Of a DNA stretch of 64,000 bases, positions 48,150 to 62,000 are shown in pieces. How positions within the stretch are numbered: position 1 is the first letter of the stretch; each line of letters begins with the position of its first letter. The DNA lies in the NCBI RefSeq assembly GCF_013426205.1, contig NC_089422.1, positions 7,529,001-7,593,000 of the forward strand. The letters run 5' to 3'. The translations under genes and the position numbers were made by a program. The notes under the pieces were generated by a model. The model was not told the DNA's origin. It searched no databases and saw nothing but the letters and a program-made list of their open reading frames with translations. This DNA comes from Metarhizium brunneum (lineage: Eukaryota; Ascomycota; Sordariomycetes; Hypocreales; Clavicipitaceae).

Positions 48150-49401
48150 GGTGGCGGATGAAGCAGTGTTACTTTAGGAAAATAGATGGGGCTTGCAAAG
48201 AACAAACAAAGAAGCTTGCAACTTGAAGCAAGATGTATGCAAGACGGAGAAAGGATCAGGACTGTCCCTCAACACGTGGAGCTGGAGATGTTGGGGCAAG
48301 GGGAAAATGGCGGAAGAGTCTGGTCAGCTGTCTGGTGACTTGCCTTCTCCCCCCACCTGCCACTCCCCAGCTCCTCGGCGGGGTACACAAACCACGAGCA
48401 CAACAAAAAGCTCTCTTCACCAAGCCTAATAGGGGGGGAATCTACGGCCCGGGCAGGTGACGTCTTTGGCGAGTCCATTGGCCGAGTTGTGAGGATGAAG
48501 CCCCATTTGGTGTCTGGCGGGTGGAGCGGGCTCTTCCCTCATCAGGTGCTCAACGGCAGGCACAAGTGGAAAGTGTCAAGACACTGCGGGCTATTGGAGC
48601 GTTTCCCTTTGAGGGGCTAGCGTCTCGTGCTGGGGGGGCTTGCTTCTGGCATCTGATGACATGTGTACTAAAGTAATGTTGCGATGAGACGAACGTGGCA
48701 GACGAGTTGTTGAGGGCGATGTTGTGGTTGTATAAGAGCGGTGGGCTTTTTTTTTTTTTTTCATTCCTTTTTTGGGCGTCACCGGTTCCTGTTGGCCGCA
48801 TGGAAAAGCACGGGTACCTTGCCAGGGGAGTGGGATATGGCTGAATGCCGGTCTGGGTTTAAACTCTATGCTGTTGGGAGCATTTCCCATTTCCTTGGGA
48901 GAGAGGACCAACAGCTCGCCAAGGTGTGACAAGGTCACGTATGCAGTATTTTGGTGCTGCGTACGGAGGTGCATTGCTCACTTGGCTTGTGCTGGTCTGA
49001 TGAATCATCTTCACATGAAAGCGTCAATGGTGGGTGGGAGCATGCGGTGGGTCTGGAAGGTGCGCCGCAACGATGGATGTTGAAGATGGGGGTTGAAGAG
49101 CAGCCGGTGTGATTTCGCACGTTGACATCTTTGAACGCCATGACGAAGCAACCTTGATGGATCCTTGGTTGGGACAAACAATGCCGTAGATCAGATAAAA
49201 TCGAGTCTGCCAAAGGCTCGACGCTGAAGAATGCAGAATAAGTGGGGAGCTTCGAAACTCCGAGTCGTCATACATCGTCGCCCGACGAGACAACTTCAGA
49301 CACAGACAAGATGGGAAGGAGCAGGTAGACAACAACAAAAACGCATAGCATCGTAAATCCTTCCATCACAGTCACTTCCCCCGAGCCCCCTCTTCTCCGA
49401 C
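48150..49401. promoter_or_regulatory. Divergent region between ACBP and FSP1-like genes
   Basis: 1.25 kb between divergent start codons, so both promoters lie here. A T-run at 48748-48762 and pyrimidine-rich leader before 49402. Frames of up to about 127 codons have no domains. Confidence 0.5.
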
Positions 49402-50577
49402 ATGTCCAAAACCGTCGTCGTCCTCGGCGGCTCATTAGGCGGCCTTGCCGTCACTCACCGTCTGCTCAAGTACACGCTTCCTCACGAGCCGGATCTCAAA
49501 GTAATATTAATCACAAAGGTGCCTCGCCTCCTCCCCCCTTCTCACTTCCAACCAAGCTCAATGTAATAGAACTCCCATTTCTACTGGAACATTGCGTCCA
49601 TCCGCGCCGTCATCCCCGGCGTCCTCAAAGATGAGCAGATCCTGCAGCCCATCGAGCCCGGACTCGCGCAATACCCCTCCAACAGCGTAGAATTCGTCCT
49701 CGGCGAAGCTACAAGCCTGGACACGGCCTCCAAAACAGTCCACCTCTCGACGGCCGGCGACACCCGCGCCATTGCATACGACTACCTCGTCATCGCGACA
49801 GGATCGACCAGCAAGTCGCCCTCGATGCCGTGGAAAGCCTCGTCCACCCACAAGGCGTGCGTCGAGGCCCTGCACACAGCGGCAGACGGTATCCGGAGGG
49901 CGCCGCACATCGTGGTAGCCGGGGCGGGCGCGACGGGCGTAGAGCTCGCGGGCGAGATACGCTTCGAGTATCGGGACAAGACGGTGGTGCTGCTGTCGTC
50001 GGGCGAGCAGCTCCTCGGCGGGGACGGCATCGCGTCCGCGGCGGAGAGGGAGCTGGTGAAGCTGGGCGTCACGATCCGCAGAGGCGTGCGGGTGGCCGGC
50101 ACCGAGGAGAAGGAGGGAGGCAGGACCGTCGTGAGGCTAGAGGGGGGTGAGGAGCTGGAGACGGACCTGTATCTCCCGACGATGGGGTTCGTGCCCAACA
50201 CGGCGTACCTGCCGGGCGGCTTCTTGAACGACAGCGGCTACGTGCATGTCGATGAGAACATGGGCGTTGCGGCCCAGGACGCCGGGGGCACGGTGTGGGC
50301 GGTTGGGGATGCGGTTTCGAAGCCGAGGGCTGGGTTTCTCATCACGGAGGCACAGGCAGCGGGCGTGGCCAAGAATATCGACCTGGTGCTACGAGGTAGA
50401 GACCAGCAAGCTGTCCATGGCCCGTCGGTAGACATATTTATTTGTTCGACGGGCCGCTCCAGGGCCGCGGGACGGTTTGGCTTCGTCCCCATGCCGTCCC
50501 TGGCGGCGTGGCTCGGCAAGGGCCGCACGCTGGGGGTAGAGCGGACGAAGAAGTACGTCGATGGGAGTATGTGGTGA
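49402..50577 (+). CDS. FSP1/AIFM2-type NAD(P)H:quinone oxidoreductase
   Basis: FAD-dependent pyridine-nucleotide oxidoreductase of the AIF/AMID (FSP1) class, which reduces quinones with NAD(P)H; the physiological acceptor here is unknown. Exons 49402-49518 and 49570-50577 join in phase 0 to 374 residues. Residues 1-35 are the FAD Rossmann strand (VVVLGGSLGGLAVTHRLLK). A second dinucleotide motif (HIVVAGAGATGVELAGEI, about 160-180) binds NAD(P)H. LVIATGS (about 120) and VWAVGDAVS (about 290) are family hallmarks. There is no second Cys-x-x-Cys, so it is not a disulfide reductase, and no mitochondrial presequence or clear N-terminal myristoyl site. The coding sequence is visibly GC-rich compared with the NLR gene nearby. 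Confidence 0.85.
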
Positions 50578-50715
50578 TGGAGAGGTAGACGATAGATGGA
50601 CATGGCACGTCGTCCAGGGGTTGTGTGGCACGCTGTACAAATTAGATTTACGTCTAATGCTTTAGACATATGTTCGCTGAATCCAACATCTGCTCCATTC
50701 TTTGACAAAAATACA

Positions 50716-52019
50716 TCACGCCTTCTCTGCGTCAATCTGTCTCCGCAAATCATCCAATACCGCTTGTCTCGAACTCAAATGCGTCTCCAAACCCTCGACT
50801 TGCTCCCTCACCGTCTGCAAATCTTCTGACACGCTCTTCAGGCCTGAACCAACAGCGCTCTTGCCCCTCCCCTCTTCCAATTCTCTCAATTCTCTGCGCT
50901 TATAGTCCAGTAGCTGGTCGAGTTCCCTCCTTACAAGTGCAGGCTTGGAATCTCTCTTGCCGCCTTTCCGCTGATCGGCCATGTCCTCAACCTTTTGAAT
51001 CTTGGTTTCCAAGTCGGCAAGTTGTCGCTTCAACCGAACCTCCTCCCAATCTTCCGTCTTTTCCGTCGAGAAGTCGGTGCCGGCTGTCTTGAATCCGCTT
51101 CGACCCAGGCGTGTGAGGTACTGTTCACCGAATTTCGTCTTTCGACCGGTCGAGGTAGAGTCGTCGGCCTTGGTGGCCCATCGTGAGTTGGTGCCCGCTC
51201 GTTGGCTGTCCAGCTGGTAGTCTATCTGGTTGCGCTCGAAGCTGGAGCGCAGCGAGGCAGGAACGCTACGGGGGATGCGGAAGCCTTCGTGGCGGTAATT
51301 AAGGATATGGAGGAATGCGAGGCAGGCGTCTTTGTTGATAGTCGAGCCGGCGGAGGGGTTTACGAGGTTCCATGCTGATCTGACATCGGTGTCGGGGACG
51401 TCGAGAGATTCGTAGAGTTCTTCGAGGGCGTTGACTAGTAGAAGCAGATGAGAGGGTGCGCAGACGGACGCAAGAAAGGGACGAGACTCACATGATACTT
51501 CACCCCGCATATCCCGGTTCTCTTGATAAATGTGCTCGTATTTGGCCTTGTCCCCGGGCTTCATGTACCACTCAAAGCCATCCTTGAGACCTAGATCGTC
51601 TGAGTCGTCTTCGACCTGCTCAAACTGCGGCTGCTTGCCGGCGATGGCACGAGTTGCCTGAACAAGATGAGCCTTGGACTCGGGGACCAGCCAGTCGGGG
51701 AGTGTCTTGGGGACGTCGGCATATTCCTGATCATCATAAGTATTCGCAAAGCCTGAGTCTCGTGGTCGGTGCATCATACTCCGTTCAGAATGTCAAAAAT
51801 AAGTCGCATGGCGACACAAAACTCCTCAAAGTCCAAGTTCCCATCATTGTCAACGTCGGCCAAATCCCACACGCGCTCCAGCTGGTCATCGCGGAGACCG
51901 CTGTTCTTCAGAACCGGGGCTGCTTGTTCGCCGGTGAGGAACTGGCCACCGCCTGTTCGGTCGGAGAAGATGTTCCAGTACGTCTCAATCTCCTTGGCTT
52001 CAATCTTGGGAGGCGCCAT
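50716..52019 (-). CDS. END3: Actin cytoskeleton-regulatory complex protein End3
   Basis: EH-domain adaptor of the Pan1-End3-Sla1 complex, which drives actin assembly at endocytic sites. Exons 52019-51780, 51726-51492 and 51434-50716 give 397 residues, the usual length. EH domain 1 occupies about 8-80 with a canonical EF-hand [13 protein letters not shown]. The linker [16 protein letters not shown] follows, then EH domain 2 (about 130-225; [20 protein letters not shown]). The C-terminal 130 residues are a coiled coil ([29 protein letters not shown]) that in yeast contacts Pan1. The first intron is phase 0 between NG and EYADVP. Confidence 0.94.
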
Positions 52020-53091
52020 GATTGCCGGGCGCTGAGGCTGCCGGGGGTCGGGCGGCAGCAGGTCAATTCGGGAGCGGATGAGAGTTGGAGATGGACGCTC
52101 TGTGCGGATTGTTGTATGGCTGCGTGCGCCGTGAAGGGGGATGAAGGATGCCAAAGTTCCAAGACCAAGGAAGACGAGGCACACACGATGGCTTGAGTGA
52201 CGAAGCTCCTGGCTCGAGGTTGTGGACTTGTCGGTACACTTCAGACACCAGACCAGATTCAATTGACAGCACTGTGCTGGTTCCAGTTAGCCCGAGGCTG
52301 TGTTCAGTGACTGTGCAGCCCCAGTTGTCCTCAAGTGCTGGTCTAATAAGGCCAGGCTCTACATGTAAGCCCCTCCAGCAAGGTACCTGGGTAAGTAAGT
52401 TAGCTGATGACTCAGCCATGGAGCAGAACATTGAATGCTCAGGTTTAACTGCCCAGGGGGCCGCACTGAGGGTACCTGTTCGGGCGCAAAGTTTCTGTCA
52501 GGGCATTCTTTATCGGGTGCCTAGGTAGATACCTCTAGATATACCAGCATCTTGTTTTGCAAGACTAGATGCCTTGGCCTCCCATTGTACTCCGTCCTCC
52601 GTAGTTGATATGTAGGAAGCCAGAGTTGGATCTTGCAATGGCACAGAGCACGGCACAGCCTGGTTCAAGTGGTTGGGGCTCCTTGAATAGTATAGTACAT
52701 ACTTGCTGTTCTCCTCCTCCTCCTTCTTCTTCTTCCTCTTATTTTGTTAATTAAATCGTTAACGGGATAGTTTCGGATTGGTCTCGAGGGACAAACAAGT
52801 TGAAATAAAACCTTAAGACTCCGAATACTGACCAGTTGACGCAGCGTGGTTTGTCACTTGTCGTGGGTCAACGGACCAGGATGACAGCCCCACATGCAAC
52901 TGTGGACGCCCGCAATTTACGTCGTGCCGCGAGGGGCAAACCGAAATGTTAGTTAAATTGAGATTAGACCCTTTCCCGCCGAGACGACACCAACAACATC
53001 TGGACTCTCCTGCGTCCTCTCGCAAAGGCCGGCAGCGCAAAACCTCGGACGCGCTTAATCTACTCTCTACAGTCTCGAAAATAGCACCAAG
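52020..53091. promoter_or_regulatory. Divergent region between END3 and IDI1
   Basis: 1.07 kb between divergent start codons. It holds a CTCCTCC/TTCTTC-rich pyrimidine tract (52710-52740) and AT-rich sequence (52741-52765). No supported gene. Confidence 0.5.
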
Positions 53092-54042
<951 letters not shown>

Positions 54043-56225
54043 AGTGACCACTGCATTATGTGAGTGTGCATGTGTGTGAGGGGTACAGAGAGAAAGGGAC
54101 GAATAGAGAGAGATGCAGAGTGGGCGGACACATACAGCTTTGCGAGTCGCTTGCATGGCAGGAGAGAGAGAGGGTCACCCGAGAGGAGGATGGCTGCTGA
54201 CAGCGGCTAAATGCTTACGGCCTTGGTCTGTGGGCGGATAAGCCGCAGACTCGGACTTGGTTGGAAGATAATTATGTAAAGCAGACACGCAAGTTTTCTA
54301 TATACAAAGTACGGAGTACATACATACATACATTTAGCGGCGTTGCATTTGGGGCCGGAACGGAGAGAGTGTCGTCAATTCCAGCGTGGTCATTTTCGGG
54401 ACGATCAACATCACAGCATCCCGGTGATGGCATCCAATAACCAGCAACTTAGTCCGCAGCAACAGCACCAGCTTGCATGGACCGTCTGACGCAGCACTTG
54501 GGCGCCAAGCCTCGCCGTGCTCATCGTGTCTGGTGCCGCGGTGCGCACACGGAGTCACGGACCATTGAAGCTTTGAAACTCGTCGGCACCCAGCACCACT
54601 GTAGCGTGACCATCAATGCATGCAGGAAGGACAGAGGGGTATGGTCGAGGTGACGCCTCGGTGAGCCACGTAGCCAAGTGTACATGGATGACGAGTGAAG
54701 GCTGATGGGCTGCAGCGCCCGTGACGCAACCAGACGGATGTGATGCGCGAAGCCACGGGCACGGGCACGGGCACGGAGGATCAGCCTGGCAGTGCTCAAG
54801 CTCAAGCGCTGTGCAAAGGAGGCCGAGGCGCCCGCTCTTCGGCGGCGAAAAGAGCGTCCACGGCTCAAGTGCTGGTGGCAGTGAGGCACGCAGATCCACT
54901 AAAAAGCCCCGTAGCTGGGCCGCCTCAGCGGTGTTCCACGGTGCTGGACGGCCTGGTGCACGTGCTAGCGGTCCCTGGCAGCGCCCGTGGTATTAGCGCC
55001 CGTGGTAGTGCCCGTTTGACAGCTCCGCGCCGTGTCTGGTGGCTGAGTGACGAGACATGGAACATTGAAACCGCAAGCAACGAATGACTCACTACCGGTA
55101 CACTTGTTGATGATAGAACCGTCTTGGCAGCAATGGGTGGAGCGCGCAATGAGGGACATGGAGGCACTCACGGTGTGCCGGCTGGCTCATCCGGCAGCCG
55201 GTGTCCGAGGTGGCCGACACCAGACCAAGACCACCAAGAGAACACAGCCGCATCCTAACTTGTCTACGGCTTCCACTCCGCCCCTCCTTTGCATGATCTT
55301 GTGATCAATGGATTGCTCCGAGACCAGCGTCCCGGTATTCCTGGCCAACGAGATGGCAGTGTTTACGATTCCCGGTGCTTGGCTAGTAATTCGGGGCGCA
55401 GAAATGCCGGACTCGGTAGGTGAGCGACACCGACGCAAGCCTCTTGCTCGACTCCCCGTCTCATGTCTTAGACTTCGTGGCCAGACATGGAAGGCGCGGC
55501 AGGCTTGGTCTCAGTCCATAAGTTAAGGTTGTTTTACCCCAGCGGGTCAAGTTGCTTATCTATCCTATCCTTTCATACTTTAGTCTCGACTCTCCCCAAG
55601 CACACTCCTTTAACTTTTCTCAACCATACTCGACACCTTCATCTTTGAACCCCATCCTCCCTGGCAGCTGTGATCAAACCAGCTTCTCGCCTCTATTGTG
55701 TGCGCATTCGCCACCAGTGTCGTCGGATTCACACTCCACGCACATAGAACCTCAATACAACCACTTTCAGGCTTCCTGCGAAGACCCCAATCTCGTCCCC
55801 CCTCGTCTCATCTAAATCGTTTTGACGCTCCTCCAGCCCTCGTCTCATTTATTGGGCATGACTCGTCGCGAACGATACTCTGCTGGCATAATAACTAGTG
55901 ACTGGGCCACAGTTTGCAAAATGTACTGAACAAGAAGAGAAAAGAAAACCCATGCATGATTTTCAGCTGAAAAAGCAGAGACAAGATCCAAAAAGACGAG
56001 CAGCCAGTTTCTCACCATGCTTCTTCAATCCTTCAGCTCTGTTTTTGCCCCGTGGTGACTGGGTGCCAACCTTTTTGTGATTGCAACTGATGCCTTTTCC
56101 TTTCTCGCTTTGGCCCCCGAAAGCGAGATCGAACCCAGAAAAGAAAAAAATGATTTCCCCCATCTGTTCTGTCTTCTGTTGCAGTCTAACAAGCTAGGTA
56201 GAAGTAAACATAAACGCCCACCAAC
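54043..56225. other. Intergenic 2.2 kb between IDI1 and GNAT genes
   Basis: Holds the IDI1 3' end and the GNAT promoter. A TACGGAGTA copy (54310) runs into an ACAT microsatellite (54318-54333), and GGGCAC units repeat near 54756-54777. The stretch 55550-55830 is CT-rich. No supported gene. Confidence 0.55.
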
Positions 56226-57178
56226 ATGGCGCAGGTCAACCACGTCCAAACCCGCCCTCAACCCAATCCCCGGTTGTCCTTGATTCCGCCAACATGGGAG
56301 ACAGAGGTTCGCGAACTCACCTTGCGTGAGCGCCGAGAGGCCAGCCTCGCTCTTGCCCACAGCTTCGCTGCCGATCCGCTGTCCCTGTATGTCATGGGCG
56401 TGGATGACGCGACTTGCTGGCCGTCCGAGAAGCTTTGGAGGCTGCATATCCGGCTTATGCAGTACTCGTATGTTTCGTACCGGCTCAGGGGCGCTGCAAC
56501 GGCCATCGGCGGAGACTTTGACGCCATTGCTTTGTGGTGAGTGTGAAACACAATCCTCACGATCCTTGTTCTTTTGCAGGGCGGCCATGTCATTGCCGGC
56601 GGCGGACCACGCTGACGTTTTCTTTTGTGTAGGATGCCCCCAGGGACAACCAACGACGACTGGCTCGCCACGCTCTGCAGCGGAACCTGGCGTCTGTGGT
56701 ACCAGCTCTCTCGTGAGAGCCGGATACGTCTCTTCAATGAGCTGTATCCTGCGCTGCATGACACCAAGGCTGAGGTGTTGGGCGACCGCAACAGCGACAG
56801 CTATTACCTGGGCTACCTGGGCACCAAGGAGAGCTCGAGGGGCAAGGGACATGCCACCAAGTTGCTAAGACATATCATGGAAAAGGTAAAAGAGAGATGA
56901 GATGAAAATTAAGCCCCCTTCCTCCGTTCGGCCCCAAAAATGGACAGTAGATGCTGACAAAGCCTCTTTTACTGTAGGCTGACGCTGAAAACCGCGCCAT
57001 GTACCTTGAGTCGTCAAACGAGTCCAATAACCGATTCTACGCCAAATTTGGATTCGAACTGAAAAAGGAAATCGTCCTGACTCGCGGTCCGGTTCCTATC
57101 CGCCTGTTCTGCATGCTGCGGGAGCCTCAAAATGACAAGACTAGTAGCTCGGTCGATATGGGGGGCGAAAAGGACTGA
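56226..57178 (+). CDS. GNAT-family N-acetyltransferase
   Basis: Transfers acetyl from acetyl-CoA to an amine; substrate unknown. Exons 56226-56536, 56633-56885 and 56978-57178 give 254 residues. The N-terminal half (DPLSLYVMGVDD, LWRLHIRLMQYSYVSYRLRG) is the usual layout of fungal single-domain GNATs of about 250 residues. Motif A, the pyrophosphate loop, is in YLGYLGTKESSRGKGHATKL (about residues 160-180; RGKGHA). Motif B is NRAMYLESSNESNNRFYAKF with the FYAKFGF signature, then a final VPIRLFCMLREP strand. The first intron splits Trp-104 codon. It is convergent with RPA2. Confidence 0.88.
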
Positions 57179-57497
57179 TTGGAGTTTGACCAGATGTGTT
57201 TAATGTTTCTATTTTGTGCCATTTGATTGCGTGAGACTGTCTTTACCGCTTTGCAAGATTTCATTCTTCACACTCCTTTAAACGGATAGCGTAGGATTTG
57301 GCAATCTCAGACTGTTTTCAATACTTGAACCAAAGGAGACTGGAAACCTCCCTTCCGCGTTGAGCTTATAGTATTTGCATATTAAGGAGAAATTGAAATC
57401 GTAACATGACTACCTGTGCCTTTATCCCGAAAAACACCTGTATTTACCCAGTGCAGTGCCCGAACCATATGGTCGCCAACGTCTTGTCCACGCTTGC
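57179..57497. other. Convergent 3' region GNAT / RPA2
   Basis: 319 bases between two stop codons; it holds both 3' ends. AT-rich, no gene seen. Confidence 0.6.
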
Positions 57498-58468
57498 CTA
57501 GCACTCCAAAATAGCCCAAGTCTCATCATCAACAGTCGTGTAAATCAAGCCCTGGCCCAGCAACTCATCCGCCGCTGCCAGCACATCCCTCACCGACATG
57601 CCCGTCGAGCTACTAATCACATTCAGATGGACCCCCTCGTTCATGCCGGGAGTCCCATTCATAAAGTTGAACATCCTCTTCGCCAGCGGCGAACAGCCAG
57701 ACACCTTGCTCAGCATCTGCCCAGAACCACCACCGTTGGCGTTGCCCGCGTACCCGCCGCCGTCCACAAACATGCTCTCCCCGCCGCCGTTGGCCGCGCC
57801 GTCCTGCCCCAGCGGGCCCTTCGTCAAGTACAAATGCACGTACGTCGCCTCCAACAAGTGGTAATTCACCTCGTTGAAGTCGGTGACGGGCCGGATGACG
57901 TGGGCGCCCACGTGGCGCTTGTTCGAAAACGACTTGAGGCGGCCCCATACGCGCACGTAGGAGTCGAGCTCGTACTGGTCTGCGTTGCCGTCGTCTGCCT
58001 TGTCCGCGTCGATCCACTTCTTGACTTCAATCTGGCCCGTGCCGTCGTCGATTTTCAGCGTCACGTTGGTGGGCTGCGGGTTGATGTTGCGGACCTGGCC
58101 GACAAAGGTGATTTGGGTTATGGCCGTGTTGTCGATTTTGAAGTCGGCGCCGGAGAAGGCCTCGTCTGCTTCGAGGATCTGCTTGACGGTTACGGGGCGG
58201 AGGGATTCATCTTGGTATGACTGGGGAGCAACATGGGACGTTAGAGAGCCGTTGGAACGAGAGGGAGGAAAGGGCTTTTGTTTTTACTTTGCCGCCTTGA
58301 CTGCCTGGTTGTGAACCACCGGCGAAGAAGCCGCCCGAGTCATCGCCGCCTTGGGCGCCGTAGCTCGTTTTGGAGTAGCCTGCATATGCTGCTGTGTATC
58401 TTGTTAGAAGACATGGACACGGTCGATTTCGGGAATAGGAGTGGTTTGCAGTGTTTGAACGTACACAT
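57498..58468 (-). CDS. RFA2: Replication protein A 32 kDa subunit
   Basis: Middle subunit of the RPA single-stranded DNA-binding trimer, used in replication, repair and checkpoint signalling. Three coding exons (58468-58465, 58391-58288, 58220-57498) give 276 residues. The first coding exon is only four bases, ATG plus T; the acceptor is a CAGCAG tandem, so the N-terminus is MSAYAGYS or MSYAGYS. Residues 1-40 are Gly/Ser-rich, as is usual for the phosphorylated N-terminus (SKTSYGAQGGDDSGG). The OB fold spans about 70-170 (ITFVGQVRNINPQPTNVTLK, DDGTGQIEVKKW, YVRVWGRLKSF). After a Gly-rich linker a winged helix closes the chain (GVHLNVISSSTGMSVRDVLA). Divergent from LON2. Confidence 0.93.
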
Positions 58469-59082
58469 GGCTGGTTTGGACGGGGATGTTTGCGTATGAA
58501 GAATTCACGGTGCCTCTGTGACGGCGGGAGACGCGTTTTGGGCGCGACTTTGGTTAATTGGATTTGCCCCGCGGTGTGGGGCGTTTGCAGCGAGACGAGA
58601 TGAGTAAGCAGGTTGTTCACTGCTGAGGCAAGGAGGATGAGATGATCAAGCTTATCGAGAGTCCGGGACCCACAGCCAGCCTCGACCTCGTCATTTTGCC
58701 TCGGCAACTGGTTGGCGCGGAGCTCCAGGCTCCAGGACTCCGTCTCGAGCTCGGATCCAAGCCGGAGACAAGGCGGGTGATGACTGGGCTTTCCCCAGCT
58801 TTTCGCATCTGACAGACGACTCCGTTCCTCGACCATCATTCATCCACCACCGCATTGTCTCTGTCTCATTCATCCGCAGCCTGTGCATCATTTGCGTCTT
58901 ACGTGTTACATATTGTACCTCGACTCCTTTCGTGCGAAATAATCAGGCTTTTACGCCGCCCCGTTCATCGTCAAACACCACGAGCCCGGCCTCCCGGCGA
59001 CACCCGTACCTTTTCTTTGGGCCAGCTTTGTTTGTACACGTATATATATAACCGACGTCCTCGTGCTCAGTCTTGCTGCGCC
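58469..59082. promoter_or_regulatory. Divergent promoter region RPA2 / LON2
   Basis: 614 bases between divergent start codons. A clear TATATATATA run at 59041-59050 lies 33 bases before the LON2 ATG and may be its TATA box, which would imply a very short leader. Confidence 0.45.
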
Positions 59083-62000
59083 ATGGGCAGATCACAGACT
59101 GCATCTCTCCCCATTATCCCGCTCGCCAGAGGCACCGTCCTGCTCCCTGGCCTAATTCAGCGAATCTCGGTCACTTCGAGCCGCCCCGATATCCCCGCGC
59201 TCCTCGCCCACGTCTACGAACAAGCTGCCGCCAAAGGCCCGGAGGGACGGATCGACAGTATACCCATCGCTTGCGTTCCGCTCTCATCACCCTTCGTGGG
59301 CCCCACGGGCCAGCTTCTCATCAACAATGGAGAGGAGATTGACACCTCGCAGCTTGCCGAGGTGAATCCCGGCAGTGCCAACAAGGCCGATGTCTTTGGA
59401 TTTGGTGTTGCCGCCAAGATTGTCGGCATTGATGGGCGCGGTGCCGGCGAGTTTGCGCTCCGTGTTGAAGGTACTTCTCGTGTCAGAGTAGATAACATCT
59501 CTCGCGAGCGACCCTTTTTCCAGGGCAGGGTTACATACTTTAGCGATGAAAGTACGTCCCAATTTGATGTTTCTGCCAAGTGATCCAGCAGCGTGCTCTA
59601 ACGATGCGTTTCTTTCTTAGTTGATATGGCCGACAAACAGCTCCAGGATCTTTTTGGCTTGCTCAAAGCTCAGTCTCGCGAACTCGTTACCATCTTAAGA
59701 ATCTCGTCGCTGTTACCACGTACTAAGAATGGACCGGCATTGTCACCCGGGCTTACGAAACGGCTCGAAATGCTCATCATGCGACGCGAGATCAAGGAAG
59801 CAGGGCTCCTGGCTGACTTCATGTCAAACCTTGTCGAGGCGTCACACGAGGAGAAGCTGGGCGTGCTAGCTGCGCTGGATGTCAAGGTCAGAATCACAAA
59901 GGTCATTGAGCTGCTGGAGCGGCAAGTAGGGGGCATTAAGAACAATTTCAAGATTACTACATTCACCTCCGTCCCTGTCCAGATTCTCGACAGGCTAAAT
60001 GACAATCCTAACAAGAGGAACAGCTCAGGTCTGCCAATTCCCGGCGTCAACTTCCTTTCGGGCGCTGGTCAGATGCCATCTGGCAACGATCAGGGAGACG
60101 AGCAAGAGGCCAATGAGCTGGATGAGCTGAAAAAGAAGCTGCAAAATGCCCAGCTCCCAGCCGAGGTGGCCAAGACTGTTGATAGAGAGCTGCGACGGCT
60201 GCAGAAGATGATGCCCATGAATCAGGAATATCAAGTTACGCGCAACTGGCTTGAAACTCTGTCAGAGATCCCCTGGGCAGCAGTAACAGATGATCGTCTG
60301 GGCCCTGAGACGCTGAACAGAGCACGGAAACAGCTTGATGATGACCATTACGGCTTGGACAAGGTCAAGAAGAGGTTGATCGAGTATCTCGCCGTTCTTC
60401 GTCTGAAGCAGTCTTTGAACGACGACGTTGAGGAGCAAATTCGTAAGGCCGAGGCAGAGATTGCCCCTGAGCATGATTCTGGCAACCCGCCCACTGAGAG
60501 CGCTGCGAACCCAGAGAACAGCGCAAAACTCCAGATCCTGAAATCAAAGAGGATGGTGGACAAGTCACCGATTATGCTTCTCGTCGGCCCGCCTGGAGTT
60601 GGCAAGACAAGTCTGGCCAAGTCCGTCGCCACGGCACTTGGAAGGAAGTTTCATCGCATCTCTCTCGGCGGCGTTAGAGACGAAGCCGAGATTCGTGGAC
60701 ACCGTCGAACATATGTTGCTGCTATGCCGGGCTTGATTGTTCAAGGTTTGCGAAAGGTTGGCGTTGCCAACCCAGTCTTCCTCTTAGATGAAATTGATAA
60801 GATTGGTATGGCCAGCGTCCACGGAGACCCCTCGGCCGCCATGCTCGAGGTCTTGGATCCAGAGCAGAACCATACCTTCCAGGACCACTACATAGGCATG
60901 CCGATCGACTTGTCCAAGATCCTCTTCATTGCCACAGCAAACAACTTGGACACCATTCCCGCGCCGCTCCTGGACCGCATGGAAATGATCTATCTGCCGG
61001 GCTACACTACCCTAGAGAAGCGTCATATTGCCATGCAGCACCTCGTTCCCAAGCAGATACGAGCCAATGGATTAGTCGAGGACCAAGTCACCTTCAACAA
61101 GGATGTTGTCTCCAAGATTATCGAGTCGTACACTCGTGAATCAGGGGTTCGCAACCTGGAACGAGAGATTGGGTCTGTATGCCGTGCGAAAGCTGTGGAG
61201 TATGCTGAGGCAAGAGATGGCGGGAGTATTGAAAAGTACAAGCCTCTTCTCACAATCGAGGACATTGAAAACATTCTCGGCATCGAAAAGTTTGAAGAGG
61301 AAATTGCCGAGAAGATCAGCCGCCCTGGTATTGTTACGGGTCTCGTGGCCTACAGCACCGGCGGCAACGGTAGTATATTGTTTATTGAAGTCGCCGACAT
61401 GCCTGGCAATGGCAGGGTACAGCTGACGGGCAAGCTGGGCGATGTCCTCAAGGAGAGTGTGGAAGTCGCCCTGACCTGGGTCAAGGCTCATGCCTACGAG
61501 TTGGGTCTCACTCCTGAGCCTACGACGGACATCATGAAGGAGCGCAGCATTCACGTACACTGTCCTTCTGGTGCGATCCCCAAGGACGGGCCAAGCAGCG
61601 GTATCGGACAGGCTATTGCTCTCATCTCCTTGTTTTCTGGCAAGCCTGTGCCTCCAACAATGGCCATGACGGTATGTTACCAGCCAGCCCCTTTCTTCCT
61701 TATTGTCTCGAGTCATTTGTCCAGGAACAGTCACTTGCATAGACGAGAGTGGCCCCATTGTGAGTCAATTCGTGCTAACACAGCATGATCCTGTTTAGGG
61801 TGAAATTTCTCTTCGCGGACGTGTCACGGCCGTTGGCGGCATCAAGGAGAAGCTCATTGGGGCTCTCCGGGCGGGCGTCAAAACAGTCTTGCTTCCAGCA
61901 CAGAACAGGAAGGACGTCAAGGATTTGCCGCAGGAAGTCAAGGACGGCCTACAAATTGTACACGTTAGGTATGAGTTTCCTGCCTGCTGCTCCTTGTATT

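Noticed and set aside
57456..58220. 254-codon open frame antisense to RPA2
   Set aside because: Shadow of the OB-fold exon; RPA2 motifs on the other strand are unmistakable.
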